From Marinobacterium jannaschii DSM 6295 (GTDB taxonomy: Bacteria; Pseudomonadota; Gammaproteobacteria; Pseudomonadales; Balneatricaceae), in the NCBI RefSeq assembly GCF_000620085.1, contig NZ_KK211065.1:78563-142562 (forward strand): 64,000 bases of DNA. The letters run 5' to 3'. Position numbers and translations under genes: made by a program. The first letter of the stretch is position 1, and the number at the start of each line of letters is the position of its first letter. Positions 51,748 to 60,625 of this stretch are shown piece after piece. The notes under the pieces were generated by a model. It had not been told where the DNA came from and did not search any database. It saw only the letters and a list, made by a program, of their open reading frames with translations.

Positions 51748-53490
51748 ATGCTCTCCCTGCTCAACCGCCTGCCCCTCAGCCAGTGGCTGCAAGCCTATAA
51801 CCGCGAAACCTTTGTCAGCGACCTGATCGCTGGCGTCGTCGTAGCGATCATGTTGATCCCGCAGGGGATGGCCTATGCCATGCTGGCGGGCATGCCGGCC
51901 GAGTATGGCCTCTATTGCGCTATCTTACCGCTGTTGCTCTATGCCCTGCTGGGCAGCAGCCGCTCACTGGCGGTGGGCCCGGTAGCGATCGCCTCTCTGA
52001 TGGTCGCCTCCAGCCTGGGCCAGCTACAGCTGCAGACCAGCTCTGAGTATATCCGCTATGCCGTCAATCTCTCCCTGCTCTGCGCAGGTTTCCTGCTGCT
52101 GCTGAGGCTGCTGCGGCTGGGGGATATCGTTAACTTTATCAGCCATTCGGTGATTACCGGTTTTACCAGCGCTGCCGCCGTGGTGATCGCCATCAGCCAG
52201 CTACGCCATATTCTCGGATTGCCACGCCCGCCAGAGGGCGAGTTCCTGCCGGCACTGACCTCCATGTTACAACAGCTCGACCAGCTCAATATCGCGTCAC
52301 TGCTGGTTGGCTGCGGCGCTATTGCCGTTCTCTGGTGGAGCAAAAAGCCCCTGGCGAAAGTGTTGCAAGAGTGTCGCTGGCCGCAGGCTATCAGCCAGCC
52401 ATTGAGTAAGGCCGGCCCGATGTTTGCCGTCGTCGCCGGCACCCTGGTGGTCTGGCTCGGGGAGCTCGACCAGTCCCTGGCGGTCAGCACCGTGGGATTG
52501 ATCCCCGAGGGCCTGCCCTCAATCAGCTTCGGCCTGATCGACCCGTCAACCTGGCAGGTACTGGCACTGCCCGCGTTGCTGATCGCACTGGTGGGATTTC
52601 TCGAAAGCGTCTCGGTCGGTACGGCACTGGCCAGTAAGCGGCAGGAGCGGATTAACCCTAACCAGGAGCTACTGGCGCTGGGGGCGGCCAACCTGGGGGC
52701 TGCGTTCAGCGGTACCTTCGCCGTTGCCGGCGGCCTCGGGCGCTCGATGGTCAATCACAGCGCCGGTGCCCAGACCACCATCGCCTCGCTGATCTCGGCC
52801 CTGCTGGTGGCGGTTACCCTGCTCTGGCTGACACCGCTGTTTTACTATCTGCCGAAAGCGGTGCTGGGGGCCATCGTGATTATGGCGGTGCTGCCGCTGA
52901 TCGACCTGAGCGGTATCCGCAAATGCTGGCAGTTCAATAAGGCCGACGCCCTGACCCTGGCCCTGACATTTACACTGGTGCTGGTATTAGGGGTGGAGCT
53001 TGGCATCCTGCTGGGGATCGGCAGTTCAATCCTGCTGCTGATCTACCGCGCCAGTCAGCCCCATATCGCCATCGTCGGCCGGGTCGGCGAAAGTGAGCAT
53101 TTTCGCAATATCGCCCGCCATCAGGTCTCGACGCTGAATGACACTCTGGCGCTGCGGGTGGATGAAAGCCTCTATTTTGCCAATACCCGTTATGTCGAGA
53201 GCTTTATCCTGCAGCAGTGCGCGGCGGCCCCGCATCTGCGTCATGTGGTATTGATCTGCAGCGCGGTAAACTTTATCGATGCCAGCGCCCTGGAGACGCT
53301 GGAAAACCTGATTATCAAACTGCGTAACCAGCAGGTACGGCTGCACCTGGCGGAGGTGAAGGGGCCGGTGATGGACCAGCTGAAAAACACCGAACTGCTG
53401 CAGGAGCTGGCACCGGGACAGGTGTTTTTCACCACCGATGAGGCGATGCGCAGCCTGGCAGCCAATCCGCCAGCTGCCCATCCGGCCTGA
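51748..53490 (+). CDS. SulP family anion transporter with STAS domain
   Basis: Inner-membrane symporter or exchanger for sulfate, bicarbonate or a dicarboxylate; substrate is not readable from sequence. About 12-14 TM segments span residues 20-430. The signature IPQGMAYAMLAGMPAEYGLY is near residue 37, and the ALVGFLESVSVGTALASK segment is typical. The C-terminal STAS domain (about 440-560) has NFIDASALETLENL, where the regulatory Ser/Thr of SpoIIAA homologues lies. 580 residues. No carbonic anhydrase or Na-dependent partner is adjacent. Confidence 0.92.
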   Translation: MLSLLNRLPLSQWLQAYNRETFVSDLIAGVVVAIMLIPQGMAYAMLAGMPAEYGLYCAILPLLLYALLGSSRSLAVGPVAIASLMVASSLGQLQLQTSSEYIRYAVNLSLLCAGFLLLLRLLRLGDIVNFISHSVITGFTSAAAVVIAISQLRHILGLPRPPEGEFLPALTSMLQQLDQLNIASLLVGCGAIAVLWWSKKPLAKVLQECRWPQAISQPLSKAGPMFAVVAGTLVVWLGELDQSLAVSTVGLIPEGLPSISFGLIDPSTWQVLALPALLIALVGFLESVSVGTALASKRQERINPNQELLALGAANLGAAFSGTFAVAGGLGRSMVNHSAGAQTTIASLISALLVAVTLLWLTPLFYYLPKAVLGAIVIMAVLPLIDLSGIRKCWQFNKADALTLALTFTLVLVLGVELGILLGIGSSILLLIYRASQPHIAIVGRVGESEHFRNIARHQVSTLNDTLALRVDESLYFANTRYVESFILQQCAAAPHLRHVVLICSAVNFIDASALETLENLIIKLRNQQVRLHLAEVKGPVMDQLKNTELLQELAPGQVFFTTDEAMRSLAANPPAAHPA

Positions 53491-53493
53491 AGC

Positions 53494-55299
53494 TCAGACG
53501 CGGTTATTCTGCTGCAGCAGCGACGCCACAATGCGGCGGCGACGGGAGATGAACAGGCAACTGCTGTGGCTTTTCTTCGCCTCTTTTTTCGCCATCGCCG
53601 CCAGTTCCGCCACCTCATGGTAGCTGGTGCATTTGTAGGGATCAGGATGAACCACCCCGACAGCCAGTCCCAGCAGCGGGAAGAAGGTACGCTCTCCCTT
53701 ACGGTCTGAAGCCCAGATCCCTTCCTGTTCCAGATCCCGCGGGCTGTAGAAGTGACGTGCCTGCTCATCAAATGCCGCAATGATCGCCTCACACTGCTGG
53801 TGCCAGTCCCGGCTGCGGAACAGCACCACGAAGTCATCCCCGCCAACATGGCCGACAAAGTTTGTGTCACTGCCCGCCACCTGGCTGAGCAGGTCACCCA
53901 GCAGGCGAATCACCTCATCCCCCTTGGAATAGCCATAACAGTCGTTGAAGGGCTTGAACTGGTTGAGATCGAAGTAGGCCACCCGGAAATCCACCGTCTG
54001 GCGCAGCAACGCATCGATCTCGCGGTTGATCGGTACGTTCCCCGGCAGTAACGTCAGCGGATTGGAATAGCGTGCATTGCGGATCTTCAGGTCGGTGATC
54101 CGCTTCAGCAGGTCACGTACGTTGCCCATCCCCAAGTAACAGCCGTCCTGCACGATCACCATATCCTGCTGCAGGTTGAAGTCCTCCCGCTCGGTCAGCA
54201 TCTGCGAAACCTTCTCCAGCGACAGATCGCTTTCCACAATCAGCACATCGCGGCTCAGCAGTTTATCGACCGGCTTGAACTCATAGAGGGCGCGGCCAAA
54301 CTGGGTAGAAAACCGCTCAAACAACTCGGCCCGGCGCACCACGCCGACCGGCTTGCCATCTTTCAGTACCGGGATTGCCGACAATTCCGGGTGTTCATGC
54401 AGCAACTCGCTGACATCGGTCACCCGGCTGTCAGGCGCGACCGCCGGTGCCGGACGCAGTAGCGAGTAGGCGGTTTCACTCATGCTGATGCCTGCCGAGG
54501 GGGCACGCTCTTTGTATTCGAGGATAACGCGGGACTTATCGTAGGGAGTCTCTGGTTTTGGCTGTGGATAACCCAGATAGAAGCCCTGACCGATAGCGAT
54601 CCCCAGCTTTTTCAGGGTTTTCAGCTCTTCGGCATGCTCGATCCCTTCGGCGATCACCTGGCATTGCATCGCCTGGCCGATATTACAGATAGAGCGGACA
54701 AACTCATGCTTCACCGGATCGCGGTCGATGCCGGAGACAAAGTGACGATCGATCTTAACGTAATCCGGCCGCAGCTCAGACCAGAGTTTCAGTCCCGAAT
54801 AGCCGGTACCCAGATCATCAATAGCGATCTTGAAGCCCATATCCCGGTAATGCTCGACCGCCTCACGACTGAGACCATGATGATCGAACGGATGCTGCTC
54901 GGAGATCTCGATAACGATATTCTCCAGCGGGATCCCCAGCTGTTGCAGCAGCTCAGCGGTAAAACCTTCCTGATGCTCGGGCGTACCCAGCAGTGAAGCG
55001 CTGATATTCAGAAACAACTTATGGCCAATTTTCTGCTCGGCAAACTCCTCCAGCGAGCGCTTGCGGCAGAGCAGTTCCAGCGGATTCTGTAAGCCAGCTT
55101 CGATCGCCGCATTAAACAATGGCCCCGGCATCTCCAGCGGTGAGCCAACGGGCCCGCGAATCAGCGCTTCGTAGCCGATAATATCGCCACGCCGCAGATC
55201 AACGATCGGCTGGAAATGGGGTAGCAACGCCTCTGTTTGCAAGATCTCACGCAACTGCATTTCAAAATTACGCTCGATAGCACTCTGAGCAACAGACAT
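53494..55299 (-). CDS. EAL-CBS-GGDDF signalling protein
   Basis: Soluble multi-domain cyclic-di-GMP protein. The N-terminal EAL domain (about 20-260) has EAL at 44-46, IVIEISEQ, IAIDDLGTGYSG, VKIDRHF and VIAEGIEHA, a near-complete catalytic set for phosphodiesterase activity. Two CBS motifs (about 290-405) may bind an adenosine ligand. The C-terminal GGDEF-like domain has GGDDF at 486-490 (fourth Glu to Asp) and no RxxD I-site, so cyclase activity is doubtful and a GTP-sensing role is possible. 601 residues. Two heptanucleotide tandem arrays lie 81-189 bases upstream of its start. Confidence 0.92.
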   Translation of the reverse strand: MSVAQSAIERNFEMQLREILQTEALLPHFQPIVDLRRGDIIGYEALIRGPVGSPLEMPGPLFNAAIEAGLQNPLELLCRKRSLEEFAEQKIGHKLFLNISASLLGTPEHQEGFTAELLQQLGIPLENIVIEISEQHPFDHHGLSREAVEHYRDMGFKIAIDDLGTGYSGLKLWSELRPDYVKIDRHFVSGIDRDPVKHEFVRSICNIGQAMQCQVIAEGIEHAEELKTLKKLGIAIGQGFYLGYPQPKPETPYDKSRVILEYKERAPSAGISMSETAYSLLRPAPAVAPDSRVTDVSELLHEHPELSAIPVLKDGKPVGVVRRAELFERFSTQFGRALYEFKPVDKLLSRDVLIVESDLSLEKVSQMLTEREDFNLQQDMVIVQDGCYLGMGNVRDLLKRITDLKIRNARYSNPLTLLPGNVPINREIDALLRQTVDFRVAYFDLNQFKPFNDCYGYSKGDEVIRLLGDLLSQVAGSDTNFVGHVGGDDFVVLFRSRDWHQQCEAIIAAFDEQARHFYSPRDLEQEGIWASDRKGERTFFPLLGLAVGVVHPDPYKCTSYHEVAELAAMAKKEAKKSHSSCLFISRRRRIVASLLQQNNRV

Positions 55300-55379
55300 T
55301 AGATTTTCTCTTCCAATTCCCTAATCGGATCAGACTAATTTCTGACTGTGACAAACAGGTGAACGATCAGTAATAAAAT

Positions 55380-55421
55380 ACGAGCTACGAGCTACGAGCT
55401 ACGAGCTACGAGCTACGAGCT
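55380..55421. repeat. Heptanucleotide tandem array (ACGAGCT)6
   Basis: Six exact consecutive copies of ACGAGCT, beginning 81 bases upstream of the EAL-CBS-GGDDF start on the minus strand. Units are too short for CRISPR or VNTR-coded protein; slippage could change the upstream spacing. Confidence 0.95.
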
Positions 55422-55425
55422 TAGA

Positions 55426-55488
55426 GCGGTAAGCGGTAAGCGGTAAGCGGTAAGCGGTAAGCGGTAAGCGGTAAGCGGTAAGCGGAAG
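55426..55488. repeat. Heptanucleotide tandem array (GCGGTAA)8 plus partial
   Basis: Eight exact copies (55426-55481) then a degenerate GCGGAAG. Only four bases separate it from the ACGAGCT array. A related degenerate run is at 2982-3006. Confidence 0.95.
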
Positions 55489-55538
55489 GAAATGATCGGG
55501 AAAGCATTCAGGGTACCCGCTTGGACACCCTGAACAGG

Positions 55539-56402
55539 TCAGGCGACTTCGGCGCTGTAAGCGCGCAGCAGCTGGATCTCGTCGGCCCAGATCGATTCGT
55601 CGATGGTTTCCAGTACCAGCGGGATGCCGCGGAAGCGGTCGTCCTGCATGATAAAGCGGAATACCTCATAGCCGATCTCGCCTTCGCCAAGGGAGTGGTG
55701 GCGGTCCAGCTTGGAGCCGAGGCCGCCCTTGGAGTCGTTGAGGTGCATAGCGCGCAGGTACTGGAAGCCAACGATCTGCTCGAATTGCGCAAACACCTCA
55801 CGGCAGCTTTCCTGGGTACGGATATCGTAACCGGCAGCGAACATATGGCAGGTATCGATGCAGACGCCAACGCGGGACTTATCGTTCACCTGGTCGATAA
55901 TCGCTGCCAGCTGCTCGAAGCTGAAGCCGAGGTTGCTACCCTGCCCGGCGGTGTTTTCAATCACCGCACAGACGCCACTGGTCGCTGCCAATGCCAGGTT
56001 GATCGATTCGGCGATCTTTGCCAGGCATTCAGCTTCAGGGATCTTGCGCAGGTGGCTGCCGGGATGGAAGTTGAGCAGGCTCAGACCCAGCTGCTCACAA
56101 CGCTGCATCTCGTCGATAAAGGCGTGACGCGATTTCTCCAGCGGCTCCGCTTCCGGATGACCCAGGTTAATCAGGTAGCTGTCGTGGGGCAGGATCTGCG
56201 CCGACTCAAAACCCAGCCGGGCGCAATTTTCCTTGAACGCCTTGATATTGCGGCTGGTCAGCGGCTTGGCTTCCCAGCGGCGCTGGTTCTTGGTGAACAG
56301 CGCAAAGGCATTAGCACCCAGGCGTTTCGCATTCAGCGGTGCATTCTCGACACCACCGGCGGCACTGACATGGGCACCGACGTAATAGGGCAGCTGACTC
56401 AT
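55539..56402 (-). CDS. nfo: Endonuclease IV (AP endonuclease)
   Basis: Zinc TIM-barrel AP endonuclease for oxidative DNA damage repair. [54 protein letters not shown] and ETIDES contain the nine metal-binding residues. Start ATG 56402 gives 287 residues (E. coli 285) and is fixed by its TAATG overlap with the upstream small gene stop; a frame start four codons earlier would read back into that gene. SD is weak because coupling provides initiation. Confidence 0.95.
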   Translation of the reverse strand: MSQLPYYVGAHVSAAGGVENAPLNAKRLGANAFALFTKNQRRWEAKPLTSRNIKAFKENCARLGFESAQILPHDSYLINLGHPEAEPLEKSRHAFIDEMQRCEQLGLSLLNFHPGSHLRKIPEAECLAKIAESINLALAATSGVCAVIENTAGQGSNLGFSFEQLAAIIDQVNDKSRVGVCIDTCHMFAAGYDIRTQESCREVFAQFEQIVGFQYLRAMHLNDSKGGLGSKLDRHHSLGEGEIGYEVFRFIMQDDRFRGIPLVLETIDESIWADEIQLLRAYSAEVA

Positions 56403-56581
56403 TACAGCTTGCACGCTCCGCCCAGGCAGTCATCGAAGTCCATGCTTTCCAGCTCCTGACGCTCGGCGTGAGCCGCGGTAATACGCTTGAACAGATCCGC
56501 TTCTACCGCATCATCAGCGATCTGCGCACGTTCAAATACGTTTACCAGAGCAGTCAGTTCTTCCAGAGTAAAATCGTTCAT
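56402..56581 (-). CDS. 59-residue small protein coupled to nfo
   Basis: A short ORF of 59 codons from ATG 56581 with GGAG 6 bases upstream. Its stop TAA overlaps the nfo ATG by one base (TAATG), a strong sign of translational coupling. The protein begins [20 protein letters not shown], is acidic and predicted helical, and ends with two Cys in [10 protein letters not shown] (CxxxxC, four residues between). No family recognised. It may help nfo expression alone, or act as a small partner or a metal/redox peptide. Confidence 0.75.
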   Translation of the reverse strand: MNDFTLEELTALVNVFERAQIADDAVEADLFKRITAAHAERQELESMDFDDCLGGACKL

Positions 56582-56617
56582 GGTTTCTCCACTAAAGGTT
56601 CAGACGCCTTGCGGCGG

Positions 56618-58351
56618 TTAACGGGGCAGCAGCTGTTCGACCAGCAACTGAACGTTGCGCTGCCCGCGAAATTCATTGATATCCAGTCGATAGACGACCC
56701 GCACCCGGCTGATGCCTTCGTTCGGCCACAGCTGGGTGTCGCAGTTAAAGTAGATCGCATCCAGTGCCAGACCGGATGTGGGGTCCATCAGCACCATCTT
56801 CAAGTGGCGCTGACCGACAATTCTCTGTTGCAGCAGGGCGAACTCACCGTCGAACAGCGGTGCCGGGAACTGCTGTCCCCAGGGGCCGCCCTCGCGCAGC
56901 TCTTCCGCCAGACGGATATTGATCTGGTTGGCGTTGAGTTCACCATCCGTCAGAATCTGCTGCTGCAGGTCAGCCTCGCTGAGCTGGCGTTTCACTTCGT
57001 TGTCGAACGCCTCGCAGAAGGCCTTAAAGCTCTCCGCCGGAAACGAAAGACCCGCCGCCATGGCATGGCCACCGAACTTACTGATCAGACCGGGATGCTT
57101 TGCCGCCACGGCATCGAGGCCATCGCGCACGTGGAAACCGCTGATCGAGCGGGCCGAGCCCTTGATCTCGCCATTCTCACCCGGAGCGAAGGCAATCACT
57201 GGACGGTGTACCCGGTCCTTGATGCGCGAAGCGAGGATCCCGATCACCCCCTGGTGCCAGCCCTCGTCGAACAGGCACAGACCCCAGGGCAGCTGCTGTT
57301 CATCCAGCTGCAGCTGATCCAGCAACTGCAGCGCCTGCTGCTGCATCTCCTGCTCGATGGAGCGACGCTCCTTGTTCAGCTCATCCAGGGTATTGGCCAG
57401 ATCGCGGGCGTAGTCGTAGTCCTCGCTCAGCAGGCACTCGATACCGATCGACATATCCTCCAACCGGCCCGCCGCATTGAGCCGGGGCGCCAGGGCAAAA
57501 CCCAGGTCGGTGGAGACCAGTTTCTCCTTATGCCGCCCCGAGACTTCGATCAGTGCCAGAATGCCGGGCCGGGCCCGACCGGCGCGGATACGTTGCAGTC
57601 CCTGATAGACCAGGGTGCGGTTGTTCTGCTCCAGCGGCACCACATCAGCCACGGTGCCCAGTGCCACCAGATCGAGCAATTCAGCCAGATTAGGTACCGC
57701 CAGGCCCTGTTTTTCAAACCAGCCACGCTGACCCAGTGCCCGGCGCAGGGCGATCAGCACATAGAAGATCACACCCACGCCACAGGTGGACTTGGCGATA
57801 AACTCGCAGCCCGGCTGATTGGGATTGACGATGGCGCAGGCTTCGGGAATCTCCGAGCCCGCCAGGTGATGATCGGTCACGATCACATCCAGTCCCAGCG
57901 CATGGGCGCGCTCGACGCCGCTGATACTGGAGATGCCGTTATCCACCGTAATCAGCAGCTGCGGATTCTGGGTTGCCGCCACCTCGACAATCTCGGGACT
58001 GAGGCCATAACCGTATTCAAAGCGATTCGGCACCAGATAGTCCACCTGGGCCGCGCCCAGCATCCGCAGCCCCAGCATCGCCACCGCCGTGCTGGTGGCA
58101 CCGTCACAGTCGAAGTCGCCGACGATCAGGATCGATTCGCGCTTTTCCAGCGCCACAATCAGGCGCTCGACAGCCGCATCCATCCCCTTCAGGCCAGAAT
58201 CCGGCAGCAACTCTTTCAGGTTACGCCCCAGCTGTTCCAGATCGCTGATGCCGCGACTGGCATAGACCCGCGCCAGTACTTCGGATACCTGACTGAACAC
58301 CGGCAGGCTGCTATCGGGTTGGGGACGACGATTTATGATCAGGTCAGACAT
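56618..58351 (-). CDS. recJ: Single-stranded-DNA exonuclease RecJ
   Basis: 5'-3' ssDNA exonuclease of the DHH family acting in recombination and repair. Motif I GDFDCDGAT, the DHH in VTDHHLAG, and GGHAMAAGLSFP of the DHHA1 domain are all present, with a C-terminal OB fold. 577 residues equal E. coli RecJ. Its start overlaps the ElyC-like gene by 8 bases. The recJ-thrC-hom neighbourhood resembles that of Pseudomonas. Confidence 0.96.
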   Translation of the reverse strand: MSDLIINRRPQPDSSLPVFSQVSEVLARVYASRGISDLEQLGRNLKELLPDSGLKGMDAAVERLIVALEKRESILIVGDFDCDGATSTAVAMLGLRMLGAAQVDYLVPNRFEYGYGLSPEIVEVAATQNPQLLITVDNGISSISGVERAHALGLDVIVTDHHLAGSEIPEACAIVNPNQPGCEFIAKSTCGVGVIFYVLIALRRALGQRGWFEKQGLAVPNLAELLDLVALGTVADVVPLEQNNRTLVYQGLQRIRAGRARPGILALIEVSGRHKEKLVSTDLGFALAPRLNAAGRLEDMSIGIECLLSEDYDYARDLANTLDELNKERRSIEQEMQQQALQLLDQLQLDEQQLPWGLCLFDEGWHQGVIGILASRIKDRVHRPVIAFAPGENGEIKGSARSISGFHVRDGLDAVAAKHPGLISKFGGHAMAAGLSFPAESFKAFCEAFDNEVKRQLSEADLQQQILTDGELNANQINIRLAEELREGGPWGQQFPAPLFDGEFALLQQRIVGQRHLKMVLMDPTSGLALDAIYFNCDTQLWPNEGISRVRVVYRLDINEFRGQRNVQLLVEQLLPR

Positions 58352-59135
58352 CAGTAGTGTTTTCCACAGCCGGTAAAAGCTGGTTAGTTTTGCCTGTAAA
58401 GTAGTAGACCGTCAGTCCGATCCACTCCCTGACGGCGATATTCAGGTCACGGGCATTGCGCCAGTAGATCGGCCGGTAGCCACCCTCTGTGGAGTAATAA
58501 TCCACAGGGTACGGGATCACCGGCCAGGCCTGTTGACGAAATATCCCCACCGAACGCGGCATATGAAACGCCGAGGTTATCAACAGCCAGGGTTTATCCA
58601 GATCCTCTGCCAGTGGCTTACTCAGCACCGCGTTCTCATGGGTATTGCGCGACTGACGCTCCAGCGTCAGCCGCTCGCCCAGCTGCAGCCCTCGCAACCA
58701 CTGGCCTACACCATCTGCACCTTTAACATCCTGACGCAACACGCGGCCGGAACCACCACTGAAAATCACCTGCGCCTGTGGATACTTCTGCATCAGTTGC
58801 GGCAGCACCATCACCCGCTCAGCCGCAGCATTAAACTGAGGTTGTCCCCAGTTCTGACTCAGCTCCGGATTTTCTCCACCGCCCAGGACAATAATGCCGC
58901 CGATCTCGGTGGGTAACTCTGGCTGTGGAAAACGCTGTTCCAGTGGCCGCAGCAGATAATTACCCACAGGCAGCGCCGCAATCAGCAACTGGCAGCAGAG
59001 GCTAAACCCCAGCAACCAGCGTCCGATCACTGAGCCCCGCCAGAGCAGGCCAATCAACAACAGCAAAATCAGGAAATGCTCCGGGGCGATAAGGGCCCAG
59101 AACAATTTGGAGGCGATAAAGAACAGATCGGCCAT
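58344..59135 (-). CDS. ElyC/SanA/YdcF family envelope protein (DUF218)
   Basis: Membrane-anchored DUF218 protein. Two N-terminal hydrophobic segments (about 10-65) precede the DUF218 domain: IIVLGGGENP, QVIFSGGSGR, ERQSRNTHENAV and LITSAFHMPRSVGIF. These match E. coli ElyC (259 residues), linked to the undecaprenyl carrier and cell-wall integrity. 263 residues. A related YdcF assignment is possible. It lies between recJ and thrC, an unusual insertion relative to Pseudomonas. Confidence 0.82.
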   Translation of the reverse strand: MADLFFIASKLFWALIAPEHFLILLLLIGLLWRGSVIGRWLLGFSLCCQLLIAALPVGNYLLRPLEQRFPQPELPTEIGGIIVLGGGENPELSQNWGQPQFNAAAERVMVLPQLMQKYPQAQVIFSGGSGRVLRQDVKGADGVGQWLRGLQLGERLTLERQSRNTHENAVLSKPLAEDLDKPWLLITSAFHMPRSVGIFRQQAWPVIPYPVDYYSTEGGYRPIYWRNARDLNIAVREWIGLTVYYFTGKTNQLLPAVENTTDV

Positions 59136-59177
59136 GATACGGTCTCGGCTCGCGGCAAGGTTTCAAGGTTCTGATAC

Positions 59178-59204
59178 AAAAAAGGCCCGAAGATTCGGGC
59201 CTTT
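59178..59204 (-). terminator. Rho-independent terminator of thrC
   Basis: Perfect 11-bp stem AAAGGCCCGAA/TTCGGGCCTTT with the loop around GA, 19 bases past the thrC stop, followed on the minus strand by TTTGTATC. It ends the hom-thrC operon. Confidence 0.85.
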
Positions 59205-59222
59205 TCGAGTTATGCGTCCTGC

Positions 59223-60614
59223 TTACTTATGCACGTGGCCGGCGATATAACTCTGCACGGTTGGCAGGTCGTTGGCCAGAACCTCGAGGCGCTCTTCGCG
59301 CTCAAACAGGTCGGTCATATGGCTTGGCAGCTGTGGGCTTTCCAGTCCGGCCTGAACCACCGGCTCAGGGAACTTCACCGGATGCGCAGTCGCCAGGGTG
59401 ATCATCGGTACAGACGGGTCACGGTTACATTCGCGGCCAGCCTTAACACCAATCGCGGTATGTGGATCCAGCAGGTAACCGGTTTCGGCTTCAACCTGCT
59501 TGATCACGGCAACCGTCGTTTCATCGTCAACCGCCAGGCTGTCGAACAGCTCACGGACTTTCTCCCAACGCGGGCCATCCAGCTGTACGGACTCAGACTT
59601 GAAGCGATCCATCAGATCGGAGATCTCAGCACCGTTACGGCCGTAAACATCAAACAACAGACGCTCGAAGTTGGAGGAAACCATGATGTCCATGGATGGA
59701 GACAGCGTGTGCTCCAAAGTGCCCTTGGACATATCGTTGCCGCTGATCACCCGGTGCAGGATATCGTTGCGGTTCGTGGCAACCACCAGCTGTTTGATCG
59801 GCAGCCCCATCTGCTTGGCCAGGTAACCGGCGAAGATGTCGCCGAAGTTACCGGTCGGTACGGAGAAGCTCACTTCACGGTGCGGACCACCCAGCGCCAG
59901 GGACGCAGAGAAGTAGTAAACGATCTGGGACATGATACGTGCCCAGTTGATGCTGTTTACCGCACCCAGCTTCATGCCATTGAGGAATTCCTGGTTGGCG
60001 AAGCTGTCTTTAACCATCTGCTGGCAATCATCGAAGTTGCCTTCCAGCGCGATGTTGAAAACGTTGTCTTCCAGGATGGTCGTCATCTGGCGACGCTGAA
60101 CTTCAGACACGCGGTTGTACGGATGCAGGATAAAGATATCCAGGTGATCGCTGTGACGGCAGCCTTCGATCGCGGCAGAACCGGTATCGCCGGAAGTCGC
60201 ACCCATGATCACCAGACGCTCGTTGCGCTTGGCCAGGGCGTAGTCCATCAGGCGGCCCAGCAGCTGCAGGGCGAAATCCTTGAATGCCAGGGTCGGGCCG
60301 TGGAACAGCTCCAGTACCCACTCGTTGGTGCCCAGCTCTTTCAGCGGGGCAACCGCAGTGTGGTTAAAACCGGCATAGGTCTCGTCGATCATCTTCTTCA
60401 GATCATCGGCATCGACACAGTCAGATACGAACGGAGCGATGATCTTGTAAGCCAGCTCGTTGTATTCCAGGCCGGCCCAGGATGCGATCTCGTCCTTACT
60501 GAAAGTCGGCAGCTCTTCAGGAACATAGAGACCACCATCGCTGGCCAGACCGGCCAGCAGCACTTCTTCAAAATTCAGAACCGGGGCTTCGCCCCGGGTA
60601 GAAATATATTTCAC
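59223..60614 (-). CDS. thrC: Threonine synthase
   Basis: PLP enzyme making threonine from O-phosphohomoserine. PLP Lys in GPTLAFKDFALQ, phosphate-binding TSGDTGSAA, SVPTGNFGDIFAGYLAK and NRNDIL segments identify it. 463 residues matches the long (fungal/pseudomonad) class. It follows hom by 11 bases. Confidence 0.96.
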   Translation of the reverse strand: MKYISTRGEAPVLNFEEVLLAGLASDGGLYVPEELPTFSKDEIASWAGLEYNELAYKIIAPFVSDCVDADDLKKMIDETYAGFNHTAVAPLKELGTNEWVLELFHGPTLAFKDFALQLLGRLMDYALAKRNERLVIMGATSGDTGSAAIEGCRHSDHLDIFILHPYNRVSEVQRRQMTTILEDNVFNIALEGNFDDCQQMVKDSFANQEFLNGMKLGAVNSINWARIMSQIVYYFSASLALGGPHREVSFSVPTGNFGDIFAGYLAKQMGLPIKQLVVATNRNDILHRVISGNDMSKGTLEHTLSPSMDIMVSSNFERLLFDVYGRNGAEISDLMDRFKSESVQLDGPRWEKVRELFDSLAVDDETTVAVIKQVEAETGYLLDPHTAIGVKAGRECNRDPSVPMITLATAHPVKFPEPVVQAGLESPQLPSHMTDLFEREERLEVLANDLPTVQSYIAGHVHK

Positions 60615-60625
60615 GTCAGGACTCC

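Noticed and set aside
55380-55488. CRISPR array
   Set aside because: Units are 7 bases with no spacers; they are simple tandem repeats.
56468-58357. Open frame of 629 codons on the plus strand
   Set aside because: It lies over recJ and the small nfo-coupled gene, both clearly on the minus strand; its sequence shows Gln/His-rich noise typical of antisense frames.
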